Assembly: GCA_030536675.1 (NCBI GenBank)
Contig: JAUNPM010000036.1
Location: 1 to 10,735, forward strand
Direction: 5' to 3'
From: Clostridia bacterium
Lineage (GTDB): Bacteria > Bacillota > Clostridia > Lachnospirales > CAG-274
Length of the DNA: 10,735 bases
Shown here: in pieces, positions 1-7,107 of the stretch
How the letters are laid out: each line of letters starts with the position of its first letter
Numbering within the stretch: position 1 is the stretch's first letter
Program-made: the position numbers and the translations under genes
Notes under the pieces: model-generated
The model's input: the letters and a program-made list of their open reading frames with translations, nothing else
Databases searched by the model: none
What the model was told of the DNA's origin: nothing

Positions 1-1059
1 CACTCTTGTAATGACCTTAGCCTCAATGCCGTTTTCATAAAATGCCGCCTTTATTTCTGTTGAAAAACTTCCTCCTTCCCCATATGAATCCTGCCTGTCG
101 CCTATTACAACGACCTTTGCATTTTTGCAGGCATCCGAAATTTCTTTTCCGTAAAAAGGTCTTATTGCCTGCACTGTAACTGCACCTACTTTATTTCCCT
201 CTGCCCTCATTTTGTCTACTGCCTCTTTTGTTGTATCAAAGGCTGAACCCAAAACAATAAATATAACATCAGCGTCATCACTCATATATTTATTTATTAC
301 TTCATATTTTCTCTCGCTTATTTCTTCAAATTTATTAAACTCGTCAAATATTACGTCCTTAGCTTCCTCCATTGCCAATCTAAGCTGATACTTATTATTT
401 ATAATATCAGGCTCGTTCATATAAGAGCCTACCGTAACGGGATTTTCCCCGTCAACAACAGTATAAGGCGCTTTGTATTCTCCCACATAGCTTTTGACAT
501 CATTTCCATCTTCAAAAACTAAAAGTTTTTTCTTTTGATGACTTGTAAAAAATCCGTCATAAGCTACAATAACAGGCAATTTAACTCTTTCCGCAACCTT
601 AAGCCCTATAATATTAAAATCATAAGCTTCCTGATTGTCCTTTGCAAAAAATATTATCCACCCTGTATTCAAGGCAAACATAATATCACTGTGGTCCCCC
701 TTTATACAAAGAGGTGCGGAAACCGTTCTGCAAGCCACATTCATAACCATAGGCATTCTTGTACCCGACTGTACGGGAAGCTGCTCCAAGGCATATAAAA
801 GACCGTTTGCACTTGTTGCATTTATTACCCTTGCCCCCGTAAGAGTACCTCCGTAGCATATACCGGCGGCGGAATGTTCTCCCTCTGCCGCTATCATTAC
901 GGTATTAAGTTCCCCGTTGCTTTTCATAATATCCATTCCCTCAGGGATCTGAGTAGACGGTGTAATGGGATAATACCCCATTAAATGATAATCTATTTGT
1001 TTAGCCGCTATGCATACGGCTTCATTAGCTGATTTAAAAACGACCTTCTGATTTAACAT
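1..1059 (-). CDS. porA: 2-oxoacid (probably pyruvate):ferredoxin oxidoreductase, alpha subunit, 3' end cut by window edge
   Basis: The frame is open for 353 codons from an ATG at 1059 and runs off the left edge. AAGGGG lies 8 nt before the start, and the gap to the upstream gamma-delta gene is only 14 nt, so the two are co-transcribed. The protein has the YPITPST motif (residues 30-36), typical of the pyrimidine-binding alpha domain of pyruvate:ferredoxin oxidoreductases. Glu61 in GEHSAAG lines up with the catalytic glutamate that helps activate thiamine diphosphate in this family. GDHSDI (121-126) and DGFFTSH (188-194) match the pyruvate-type enzymes better than the branched-chain (Vor) type. 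Known role: cytoplasmic CoA-dependent oxidative decarboxylation of a 2-oxoacid to acyl-CoA, with reduction of ferredoxin. The last visible part (about residues 250-353) is the domain II-like region. The beta subunit should follow beyond the edge. Family is firm; pyruvate as substrate is inference. Confidence 0.87.
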   Translation of the reverse strand, partial: MLNQKVVFKSANEAVCIAAKQIDYHLMGYYPITPSTQIPEGMDIMKSNGELNTVMIAAEGEHSAAGICYGGTLTGARVINATSANGLLYALEQLPVQSGTRMPMVMNVACRTVSAPLCIKGDHSDIMFALNTGWIIFFAKDNQEAYDFNIIGLKVAERVKLPVIVAYDGFFTSHQKKKLLVFEDGNDVKSYVGEYKAPYTVVDGENPVTVGSYMNEPDIINNKYQLRLAMEEAKDVIFDEFNKFEEISERKYEVINKYMSDDADVIFIVLGSAFDTTKEAVDKMRAEGNKVGAVTVQAIRPFYGKEISDACKNAKVVVIGDRQDSYGEGGSFSTEIKAAFYENGIEAKVITRV

Positions 1060-1073
1060 AATAACAACCCCTT

Positions 1074-2078
1074 TTACCCTTCATCATTATTAACATAGCT
1101 TTCACTGTTTACCCAGCTGTTTTCACCAATATAGTTAAAATCAAAATCCTTGTTAATAAGATTTATATTGCCTATATTGTCATAATGCTCGCCTTCCTTG
1201 GCAGGCACAAGAGCACTTGTGGGACATATTTCAACACATCTTAAACAGCCCTTGCAATGATACAGATCCATTCCCATATTTACACCATCTTTAAATTGAA
1301 ACACCATATCGGGACACGTTACATCACAAAGTCCGCAGTCTATACACTTTTCTCTTATATAATGAGGCAAAAAGCCTTCTCTTGCTCCTTCAAGATTATT
1401 TGTTATTGAATTTGCAAAGCAGGGATTTAAACCGCCTATTGGACTGTTGTCATAGCCTTGGGCTCTTTCCTCATCTCTGTATTCAATGTAGGGATAACTG
1501 CTTTTTAATTTTTGCATTTTGACCCTTTCATAGCCTTCCTTAAGAGCTTTCATATTTGCCTGCAGCTTATTGGGGTATCTTGCCCCTACGGTTCTTTTTA
1601 CAACGTCCTCTCCGAATTCAAGGGGAATAATTCCGCTTGCTTTTATCATAGCACCAAACATTACAATATTAAGTCTTGCCTTACACTCTACTGCTATATC
1701 CATTGCATTTAACAGCCACAAATTACAAACGGGCAATTTTAATTTTTCCTTCACCTCATCAAAATCTAAATTTGTGTTTACAACAACATTTGTGCTTTCA
1801 TTTATTCCCGCAACAGTATTTGGCTTTTCACCTAATGACAGCTTAAACAGTCCAAGTAGATCGGGCTTTCTTACAGGTGCATTTATTCGTATTTCCTTTT
1901 TTGAATATCTTATATAGCTTTTTACGGGAGATCCTCTTTTTTCTGAGCCATAGGAAGCAAAGCTCTGAGCCTCAAGCCCCATATACATTGCACCTATTTC
2001 GCCAAATAGCTTTCCTATAAGGTTAGCGCCAAATCCTCCTATACTTTCAATTCTTATTTCATAATTTTCTGCGTCCAT
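1074..2078 (-). CDS. porG: 2-oxoacid:ferredoxin oxidoreductase, gamma subunit fused to 2x[4Fe-4S] delta domain
   Basis: This 334-residue protein joins two subunits that are often separate. Residues 1 to about 185 form the gamma (catalytic-domain III) fold, with the glycine-rich start IGGFGANLIGK and the GSEKRGSPV segment typical of the family. Residues about 235-295 are a bacterial-type ferredoxin with two motifs, C245-x2-C248-x2-C251-x3-C255-P and C275-x2-C278-x2-C281-x3-C285-P, each fit to bind a [4Fe-4S] cluster. It would carry electrons from the TPP site to external ferredoxin in the cytoplasm. The ATG at 2078 is chosen because GGAGG (2088-2092) lies 9 nt before it. A TTG at 2093 is in frame and would add five residues, but it overlaps the GGAGG. 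The alpha gene follows after 14 nt. A hairpin covers the ribosome binding site (see 2085-2132). Substrate is not determined by this subunit. Confidence 0.88.
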   Translation of the reverse strand: MDAENYEIRIESIGGFGANLIGKLFGEIGAMYMGLEAQSFASYGSEKRGSPVKSYIRYSKKEIRINAPVRKPDLLGLFKLSLGEKPNTVAGINESTNVVVNTNLDFDEVKEKLKLPVCNLWLLNAMDIAVECKARLNIVMFGAMIKASGIIPLEFGEDVVKRTVGARYPNKLQANMKALKEGYERVKMQKLKSSYPYIEYRDEERAQGYDNSPIGGLNPCFANSITNNLEGAREGFLPHYIREKCIDCGLCDVTCPDMVFQFKDGVNMGMDLYHCKGCLRCVEICPTSALVPAKEGEHYDNIGNINLINKDFDFNYIGENSWVNSESYVNNDEG

Positions 2079-2084
2079 ACAAAA

Positions 2085-2132
2085 AACCTCCAAACTTGTT
2101 TAACTTTTTATTAGTATTCCAAGCAGGAGGTT
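2085..2132 (-). promoter_or_regulatory. Hairpin covering the gamma-delta gene's Shine-Dalgarno, with T run
   Basis: In the minus-strand transcript, AACCTCC (2132-2126) can pair with GGAGGTT (2091-2085), and CTTG with CAAG (2123-2120 with 2098-2095) extends the stem across a small internal loop. The GGAGG in the 3' arm is the ribosome binding site of the gene starting at 2078, and the arm runs directly into TTTTTT. The structure could therefore block translation initiation, end transcription, or both, between the ModA-like gene and the oxidoreductase genes. Pairing is read from the sequence; a regulatory role is inference. Confidence 0.45.
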
Positions 2133-2168
2133 AATTATGTAATATTCAATTATTTATATTGGCAACAT

Positions 2169-2939
2169 CTAGCTAATATAAATTTCAAAATCAAAATTGT
2201 CAAAAATATCAGCCGCTTCGGGAGTATCCAAATATTCGGCAAACTTAACGGCATTGTCCGACGGTTCAAGTCCCTCCTCTTTGTTTAAAAGAGCAACGGA
2301 ATAAAGCACCTCCGAATTAAGGCTGTCCTTAGGTGCTGCTGCTATTATCTGCACCTTATCGGCATTTGCAATAGCGTCTGTTTCAAAGCAAACACCCACA
2401 TCACTTTTGCCGTCAGCCACCGAATTAACAGCGTCCAAAGAGCTTTCACAGCTGTTAATATCCATTTTTAGTATATCCTTAAAAACATTAAGATTAATGA
2501 ATATTTCTCTTGCAAATGCGCCTACAGGCTCACTTTCCTTTGCCATTGCAATGCTTTCAGCCTCGGCAGCCGTATCAAAAGATTTCACAGTTATATCAGA
2601 CTGCAATTTTTTTATAATAACAATACTGTTTTTTAATATAGGAGTTACATTTTCCTGTTCAAGTAGCTTGTCATCTATAAGAGTGTTTATCTGTTCCTTA
2701 GACGAAGGAATGTATATGTCACACTCCGCCCCCTTTTCAATTCTGCTCAAAAGCTCACTTGTGCTTCCCGTAACAACATCTATGTTCACGAAATTTTCTT
2801 TTTGATACTCTTCGATCACATCATTTAAAGCACCTTCCAAGCTCACATCGGCAAAGACCTTTATGCTTTCAACAGCTTCCTTTTCTCCGCAGCCTGTCAT
2901 TATAAATAAAGCCATGATCAACAACAGCATTTTTTTCAT
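2169..2939 (-). CDS. modA: ModA-like molybdate/tungstate (oxyanion) substrate-binding lipoprotein
   Basis: The product is a 256-residue periplasmic-binding-type protein. It starts MKKM, has a hydrophobic stretch and a lipobox-like IMTGC with Cys17, so it should be lipid-anchored outside the membrane. The mature part follows ModA closely: VFADVSLEGAL (28-38, binding Ser33), GSTSELLSRIEKGAECDIYI (58-77), PVGAFARE (138-145) and DVGVCFETDA (180-189), equivalent to the GIVYGSDA segment of E. coli ModA. There the ligand-contacting Tyr is replaced by Phe185. Length matches the family. The chosen ATG at 2939 lies 4 nt after the coaBC stop and gives a normal lipoprotein signal. In-frame ATGs at 2951 and 2966 overlap coaBC and are less likely. 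No ModB permease or ModC ATPase is next to it. Molybdate versus tungstate or another oxyanion cannot be decided. Confidence 0.8.
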   Translation of the reverse strand: MKKMLLLIMALFIMTGCGEKEAVESIKVFADVSLEGALNDVIEEYQKENFVNIDVVTGSTSELLSRIEKGAECDIYIPSSKEQINTLIDDKLLEQENVTPILKNSIVIIKKLQSDITVKSFDTAAEAESIAMAKESEPVGAFAREIFINLNVFKDILKMDINSCESSLDAVNSVADGKSDVGVCFETDAIANADKVQIIAAAPKDSLNSEVLYSVALLNKEEGLEPSDNAVKFAEYLDTPEAADIFDNFDFEIYIS

Positions 2940-2943
2940 AACA

Positions 2944-4125
2944 TCACTCATTCCCCATAATTTCATCCAGTATTCTGTCTGCGGCTTCTCTCTTGCTCAT
3001 AATAGGCAGCTCCGTTATTTTATTCCTTGTAATTATTGTAATTACATTTGTATTTGTTCCAAAGCCCGCACCCTCTACCTTTAGGTTATTTGCGGCTATC
3101 ATATCAACATTTTTGCTTTCCAGCTTTTTAAGAGAGTTTTCCGTCATATTTTCCGTTTCCATACTGAACCCGCATAAATACTGATTTTTTTTATGCTCGC
3201 CCAAATACTTTAATATGTCCCTTGTCCTTTTAAGCTCTATTTTCATATCCCCGTCTTTTTTCTTTATTTTGTTTTCACTTGTCACAAGGGGAGTATAATC
3301 CGCAACGGCAGCAGCCTTTATTACAATATCACAGTCGTCAAAATTTTCCTTTACTGCATTAAACATATCATCGGCACTTTTAACATTTATGACATTAACA
3401 AACATAGGCGGCTTTTCCGTCATATTTCCCGCTATCAACGTTACATCGGCACCTCTTAACATAGCCTGTCTTGCAACTGCACAGCCCATTTTACCCGTAG
3501 AATGATTTGTTATATATCTTACAGGGTCAATGCTTTCCATTGTTGCTCCTGCCGTAACAAGCACTCTTTTACCCTTCATATCCTTTTCACACTGAAGCTC
3601 TCTGTAAACATACTCGGCTATTATTTCAGGCTCTTCCATTTTTCCCTTGCCCATATCACCGCAGGCAAGCATACCACTTTGAGGCTCTATAAAATTGTAT
3701 CCGAAACCCTTCAGCTTGCTTATATTGTGCTGTACAATAGGATTTTCATACATATTTGTGTTCATTGCCGGAGCAATATACACAGGACACCTGCAAGCCA
3801 TAACAGTTGTTGAAAGCATATCATCGGCAATACCGTTTGCTATCTTCCCTATAATATTTGCAGTTGCAGGTGCAATTATGACAATATCCGCCTTTTTCGC
3901 AAGAGCAATGTGCTCCACCTCGTAAGTTGAAACCTTTTCAAATGTATCCGTTACACACTTGTTTCCCGTAAGCCTTTCAAATGTCAACGGTGTTATAAAT
4001 TCCGTTGCATTTTTGCTCATTATCACATTTACGTCATATCCGTTGTTTACAAGCAGCCTTGCCGTAAGGGCAGATTTGTAAGCGGCTATTGAACTTGTCA
4101 CACACAGTAAAACAGATTTAGACAA
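2944..4125 (-). CDS. coaBC: Bifunctional phosphopantothenoylcysteine decarboxylase / phosphopantothenate-cysteine ligase
   Basis: This 393-residue cytoplasmic enzyme carries out two steps of coenzyme A synthesis: CTP-dependent joining of 4'-phosphopantothenate to cysteine, and FMN-dependent decarboxylation of the product to 4'-phosphopantetheine. The N-terminal CoaC domain (1 to about 180) has the catalytic His72 in VEHIALA, the PAMNTNMY motif (119-126, Asn122) and the substrate clamp GMLACGDMGKGKM with Cys155. The C-terminal CoaB domain (about 184-393) has GATMESIDPVRYITNHSTG (193-211), with Asn207 matching the residue needed for the acyl-cytidylate step, then AAAVADY (271-277) and the lysine strand KIKKK (286-290). 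Length is normal for a fused enzyme. The start is TTG at 4125, preceded 9 nt upstream by AGGA; an in-frame stop lies a few codons further upstream and no ATG is available. The ModA-like gene follows after 4 nt. Confidence 0.95.
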   Translation of the reverse strand: MSKSVLLCVTSSIAAYKSALTARLLVNNGYDVNVIMSKNATEFITPLTFERLTGNKCVTDTFEKVSTYEVEHIALAKKADIVIIAPATANIIGKIANGIADDMLSTTVMACRCPVYIAPAMNTNMYENPIVQHNISKLKGFGYNFIEPQSGMLACGDMGKGKMEEPEIIAEYVYRELQCEKDMKGKRVLVTAGATMESIDPVRYITNHSTGKMGCAVARQAMLRGADVTLIAGNMTEKPPMFVNVINVKSADDMFNAVKENFDDCDIVIKAAAVADYTPLVTSENKIKKKDGDMKIELKRTRDILKYLGEHKKNQYLCGFSMETENMTENSLKKLESKNVDMIAANNLKVEGAGFGTNTNVITIITRNKITELPIMSKREAADRILDEIMGNE

Positions 4126-4155
4126 AATACCACATCCTAAAATGATTTTATTATG

Positions 4156-4184
4156 ATTTTAACATTAATATGAAATTTATGCAA
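4156..4184 (-). promoter_or_regulatory. Probable sigma-A promoter for the coaBC operon
   Basis: Read on the minus strand, TTGCAT (4184-4179) and TAAAAT (4161-4156) are separated by exactly 17 nt, and TGT directly precedes the -10 box, giving an extended TGn element. The start codon at 4125 lies about 30 nt further on. It is the best-matching promoter in the 154-nt divergent spacer for this direction. Confidence 0.6.
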
Positions 4185-4216
4185 CATTAAATTAGGCTAA
4201 TTTTAAAAATTTATTA

Positions 4217-4245
4217 TTGTCCCATATTGTAAAAAATGGTATAAT
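4217..4245 (+). promoter_or_regulatory. Probable sigma-A promoter for the secreted transglutaminase-like protein
   Basis: TTGTCC (4217-4222) and a perfect TATAAT (4240-4245) are separated by 17 nt. Transcription would begin near 4252, leaving a leader of about 28 nt that contains GGGAGG (4266-4271), 8 nt before the ATG at 4280. This promoter is back to back with the coaBC promoter, so the two units could share control in the spacer. Confidence 0.65.
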
Positions 4246-4279
4246 TTATGTAAATATTATATAATGGGAGGTAAAGGAA

Positions 4280-6535
4280 ATGATTATTTTTAACAAAATT
4301 CAGGCAATTAAAATTAACTCTATAGAGCTGTTTTTAAAGTTTTTAATATGCACAGCAGCGGCTGTTTTTATACAAAGCGCCTTTGTTTTCGGAGCAGACT
4401 ATGTGGAATTTGGCAGCTATCCTCAAAGTCATATTAATCCAACCTCCGAAATTGAAAACGCCGCTTACAATTCCGATAACGATGCTCAGATAGGCAATGA
4501 TAAATACCGTAGGGTATTAAACTCCGATGGAGAGTATGAATATTTTAAATATGAGCCTTTATACTGGGAGATCATAAATACCGACAGCAAAACCATTCTC
4601 CTTTCCAAGAATATAATTGACAGCCAACCATATGATCAACAGGAGGACAAGTATGTTGATTTTAACGGAGGACTTAAATATGCCGATGCTGTAACGTGGG
4701 AGGAATCCTCCATACGCAGCTGGCTCAATTCCCAATTTTACAACATTGCTTTTTCCTCCGATGAAAAAGCAAAAATAAATAAAATTTCTTATGATAATGT
4801 TCAGCTTCTTGGAGTTTCTCAAGCTGAAAACATGGATACCTCTTCTCTAAAAAAGAATTGCTCTGACTATGCTCTTGCTATGGGAGTCAAAACCTACGAT
4901 GGAATATACTCTGACAATAATGGCAGCTGGCTTTTAAAAGATACAAGCCCTATAGTAGACAGTAATATATGTCACGTTTTATACGATGGCACTATCAATA
5001 AAGGCATAACCGTTCTTGTATCCGATGAGGGCTATGGAATTGTTCCCTGTATAAGTCTTTCTTCTATGGACGGGCTATCAAACTATACAGAGGATAAAGA
5101 AAATGAAATTTATGTTTATAAGCCCAATGGCGAAACTTCAAAAATCACCGAGGCTCAAAGAGAAAGCTATTTAAATTCAGGGTGGTATGAGACCCTAGAT
5201 GAAGCAAAAATACACCTTGGAGATATGATAAACGAAAATTTCAAAAAACTGTCCGTTTATGAGCTTTATTCTCCTTTTGTTTCAAATTACGCCTCTGGAT
5301 CACAGGGAATAATAAATTTAAGCTGTGAAGATATGAATCTTTCAAAAACAGACATTATAAAATTTCTGTATCCTTTAGTAAACGAAGCTCTAACAGGACA
5401 ACCTTCTGATTATATGGAAATTTCCGTTAAATTTTATTATGACGCTTCATATGGAACATCTTTAAATGACTTTGCGAAAAATTTTGCCGATTCCGCACTT
5501 GATGCAATTTATACCTGTTGGACAAACTGGGGTGGTATTATAAATACAGCAAATTCTACCTATGGATACGACGGCAATACCTTTAATATTACTGTACATT
5601 TGACTATAAATTGTGCTGCAAACGATTATTATAACAAGCTGAATGAAATAGCTTCTGCCGCAAAAATCTATTCCAACACACCCTTGGGACAAATTCAGTA
5701 TATAAGAAACTATCTTGCAGAAAACGCTCATTATGAGCCAAAATTAATAAGTAATAGTCCAAGCAGTATTTTACTTCATGGTGAAGGAGTGTGCGGAAAT
5801 TATGCCAACGCTGTCAAGGACTTATGCTTTATGCTTGATATACCCTGTTTTGTAATTTCAAACTCAGAACAAAATCACGCAAAGAACTGTCTTTTTATTG
5901 AAGGCTCATGGTATAAATTGGATACAACAGGTATATCTGACTCATCATACAGCATAAACGGGGAGTACAGAGAATTTACTCAAGGCAAATTCACCGACAG
6001 CGAAGCAAAAGCAGACAATGTCAGCTTCTTGGATGATGACATTGGTTCCTCCTCATTAAAATACGGAGCAAACAAAGGAGATGACGTAAACAAAGAAGAT
6101 TTTGCAATCATTAAAAACCTGTTTGAAAAAGGCTTTACGGCATCAGATTTCAAAAATAGATTTACAATTCCCCAAAAAGAAGCCGATAATTCAGTAAGAG
6201 TAGTTGTAAACGGAACTACAATTCTTGCTCAAAAAGAAGCCTATATAGAAAACGGAAGAATACTTATTCCTATGAGAATTATATTTGAAAATTTAGGCGC
6301 TGAAGTAAGCTGGGATGCTGAAACCAAAACAGTGACCGCAATAAAAGATAATACTACCGTAAAATTACAAGTAGGCAGCAATATTATGTATATAAACAAT
6401 TCTCCCGTAACTATGGACACAACAGTAAAAACAGTAAACGGAGAAACTCTGGTGTCCGTACGAGCAGTGTCAGAGGCATTCAATGCCGAAACTAATTGGG
6501 ACAGCATAACTAGAACAGTAAATATACTTGGCTAA
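4280..6535 (+). CDS. Secreted DUF6273 / transglutaminase-like / copper-amine-oxidase-N-like domain protein
   Basis: This 751-residue protein begins with a signal peptide (about 1-39, ending in SAFVFGA). Residues about 40-265 resemble DUF6273: VEFGSYPQS, a YWEII strand near 95-99, LLSKNIID (107-114) and the TWEESSIRSWLNSQFYNIAF segment (139-158). Residues about 277-305 form a short motif ending SGWYETLDEA, like the DGRT...GWY repeats common in Firmicute surface proteins. Residues about 465-570 are a transglutaminase-like (cysteine-protease-fold) domain with Cys505 in GEGVCGNYA, His533 in NHAKN and Asp548 in WYKLDTT as a plausible catalytic triad. Residues about 636-751 match the copper amine oxidase N-terminal-like domain, a frequent extracellular module in Clostridia despite its name. 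It probably acts at the cell surface; substrate unknown. GGGAGG supports the start. It is monocistronic and divergent from coaBC. Confidence 0.85.
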   Translation: MIIFNKIQAIKINSIELFLKFLICTAAAVFIQSAFVFGADYVEFGSYPQSHINPTSEIENAAYNSDNDAQIGNDKYRRVLNSDGEYEYFKYEPLYWEIINTDSKTILLSKNIIDSQPYDQQEDKYVDFNGGLKYADAVTWEESSIRSWLNSQFYNIAFSSDEKAKINKISYDNVQLLGVSQAENMDTSSLKKNCSDYALAMGVKTYDGIYSDNNGSWLLKDTSPIVDSNICHVLYDGTINKGITVLVSDEGYGIVPCISLSSMDGLSNYTEDKENEIYVYKPNGETSKITEAQRESYLNSGWYETLDEAKIHLGDMINENFKKLSVYELYSPFVSNYASGSQGIINLSCEDMNLSKTDIIKFLYPLVNEALTGQPSDYMEISVKFYYDASYGTSLNDFAKNFADSALDAIYTCWTNWGGIINTANSTYGYDGNTFNITVHLTINCAANDYYNKLNEIASAAKIYSNTPLGQIQYIRNYLAENAHYEPKLISNSPSSILLHGEGVCGNYANAVKDLCFMLDIPCFVISNSEQNHAKNCLFIEGSWYKLDTTGISDSSYSINGEYREFTQGKFTDSEAKADNVSFLDDDIGSSSLKYGANKGDDVNKEDFAIIKNLFEKGFTASDFKNRFTIPQKEADNSVRVVVNGTTILAQKEAYIENGRILIPMRIIFENLGAEVSWDAETKTVTAIKDNTTVKLQVGSNIMYINNSPVTMDTTVKTVNGETLVSVRAVSEAFNAETNWDSITRTVNILG

Positions 6536-6589
6536 ATAATCATACACAAAAAGCTGTATAACAACGATATTTATATCACGCAATAAAAA

Positions 6590-6645
6590 GGGTTGTATAA
6601 TATTGGGTGTGGTTTGAAAAAACTCCCCAAATATTATACAACCAA
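6590..6645. terminator. Long inverted repeat, probable terminator between convergent units
   Basis: Perfect 14-bp arms, GGTTGTATAATATT (6591-6604) and AATATTATACAACC (6630-6643), can extend by three G:C pairs across a bulge; the loop is roughly 20 nt. Read on the minus strand, the stem is followed by CTTTTTATT, a good U tract. On the plus strand the tract is weaker (AATATTTT). It lies 55 nt after the stop of the plus-strand gene and some way downstream of the minus-strand cluster, as expected for a bidirectional terminator. Confidence 0.6.
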
Positions 6646-6699
6646 TATTTTCTACTCCTGATAAATGCCTAATAAGCATCGTGACATCTATATTATCAT

Positions 6700-7065
6700 T
6701 TAACGAGATCCACACCCTATCCACTGCACCATTGGTTTTGCGATCATATCATAAATAACATTATTCCCCCACTCCACCAATGTTTAAAATAATACCCACA
6801 TTTATTCTGCATATTTTTTTGCAGCATCATAAGGAACAAATTCATTATAAAGATACCATTCTGACTAACCAAAAATTGAATACTGCCCCCAAATCATTAA
6901 CATTATTAGTAGCATTATCACTTGTAATTTGCTATTAACAGTCAAAATTAGCTGTACCATTTATACGCGCCATAACATTTATGTATAAAAACACTATAGC
7001 CAAACTACACACAATTAGTATATAAATAATAACACCTATGAAATATTGTTAATGCCGTTTTTCAT
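6700..7065 (-). pseudogene. Decayed gene for a small membrane-anchored protein (unrecognised)
   Basis: An ATG at 7065 has GGAGG (7077-7073) 7 nt before it, but the frame closes after MKNGINNIS. Shifting frame once gives IGVIIYILIVCSLAIVFLYI, a convincing transmembrane helix, followed by NVMARINGTANFDC. Two adjacent stops come next, and then in the same frame QITSDNATNNVNDLGAVFNF and WLVRMVSL. Further short protein-like stretches occur in other frames: SEWYLYNEFVPYDAAKKYAE (ending at 6802) and VEWGNNVIYDMIAKPMVQWI (ending near 6700). The most economical reading is a single gene broken by at least two frameshifts and several stops. It lies 42 nt after the ChW-peptidase gene on the same strand, so it was probably the last gene of that unit. 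The family is not recognised, and the 5' part is better supported than the 3' part. Between here and the inverted repeat I see nothing clear. Confidence 0.4.
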
Positions 7066-7107
7066 CGCAATTCCTCCATATTTCATATCCAAAATGTAAT
7101 TAATATT

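Noticed and set aside
535..856. Two overlapping plus-strand frames opposite the alpha-subunit gene
   Set aside because: The minus strand is open through the whole region and encodes conserved oxidoreductase motifs.
1570..1917. Plus-strand open frame of 115 codons opposite the gamma-delta gene
   Set aside because: Antisense shadow of a gene with clear family motifs.
2125..2142. Plus-strand AGGAGG followed by ATG six bases later
   Set aside because: The ATG is followed at once by TAA, so no peptide is made; the GGAGG is explained as one arm of the hairpin.
2407..2805. Plus-strand open frame of 132 codons opposite the ModA-like gene
   Set aside because: It lies entirely within a well-supported gene on the other strand and the product shows no recognisable family features.
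3502..3813. Plus-strand open frame of 103 codons opposite coaBC
   Set aside because: Antisense to conserved CoaBC motifs; the product is low-complexity and not protein-like.
6590..6717. Inverted repeat plus a second match (GGGTGTGG at 6605-6612 and CCACACCC at 6710-6717) as ends of a small mobile element
   Set aside because: No target-site duplication was seen and the arms are better explained as a terminator; the second pair is only 8 bp and may be chance.
6470..6724. Minus-strand frame of 84 codons crossing the end of the plus-strand secreted gene
   Set aside because: It overlaps the end of a real gene and the inverted repeat. Its first part may belong to the decayed gene upstream, but there is no good start signal.
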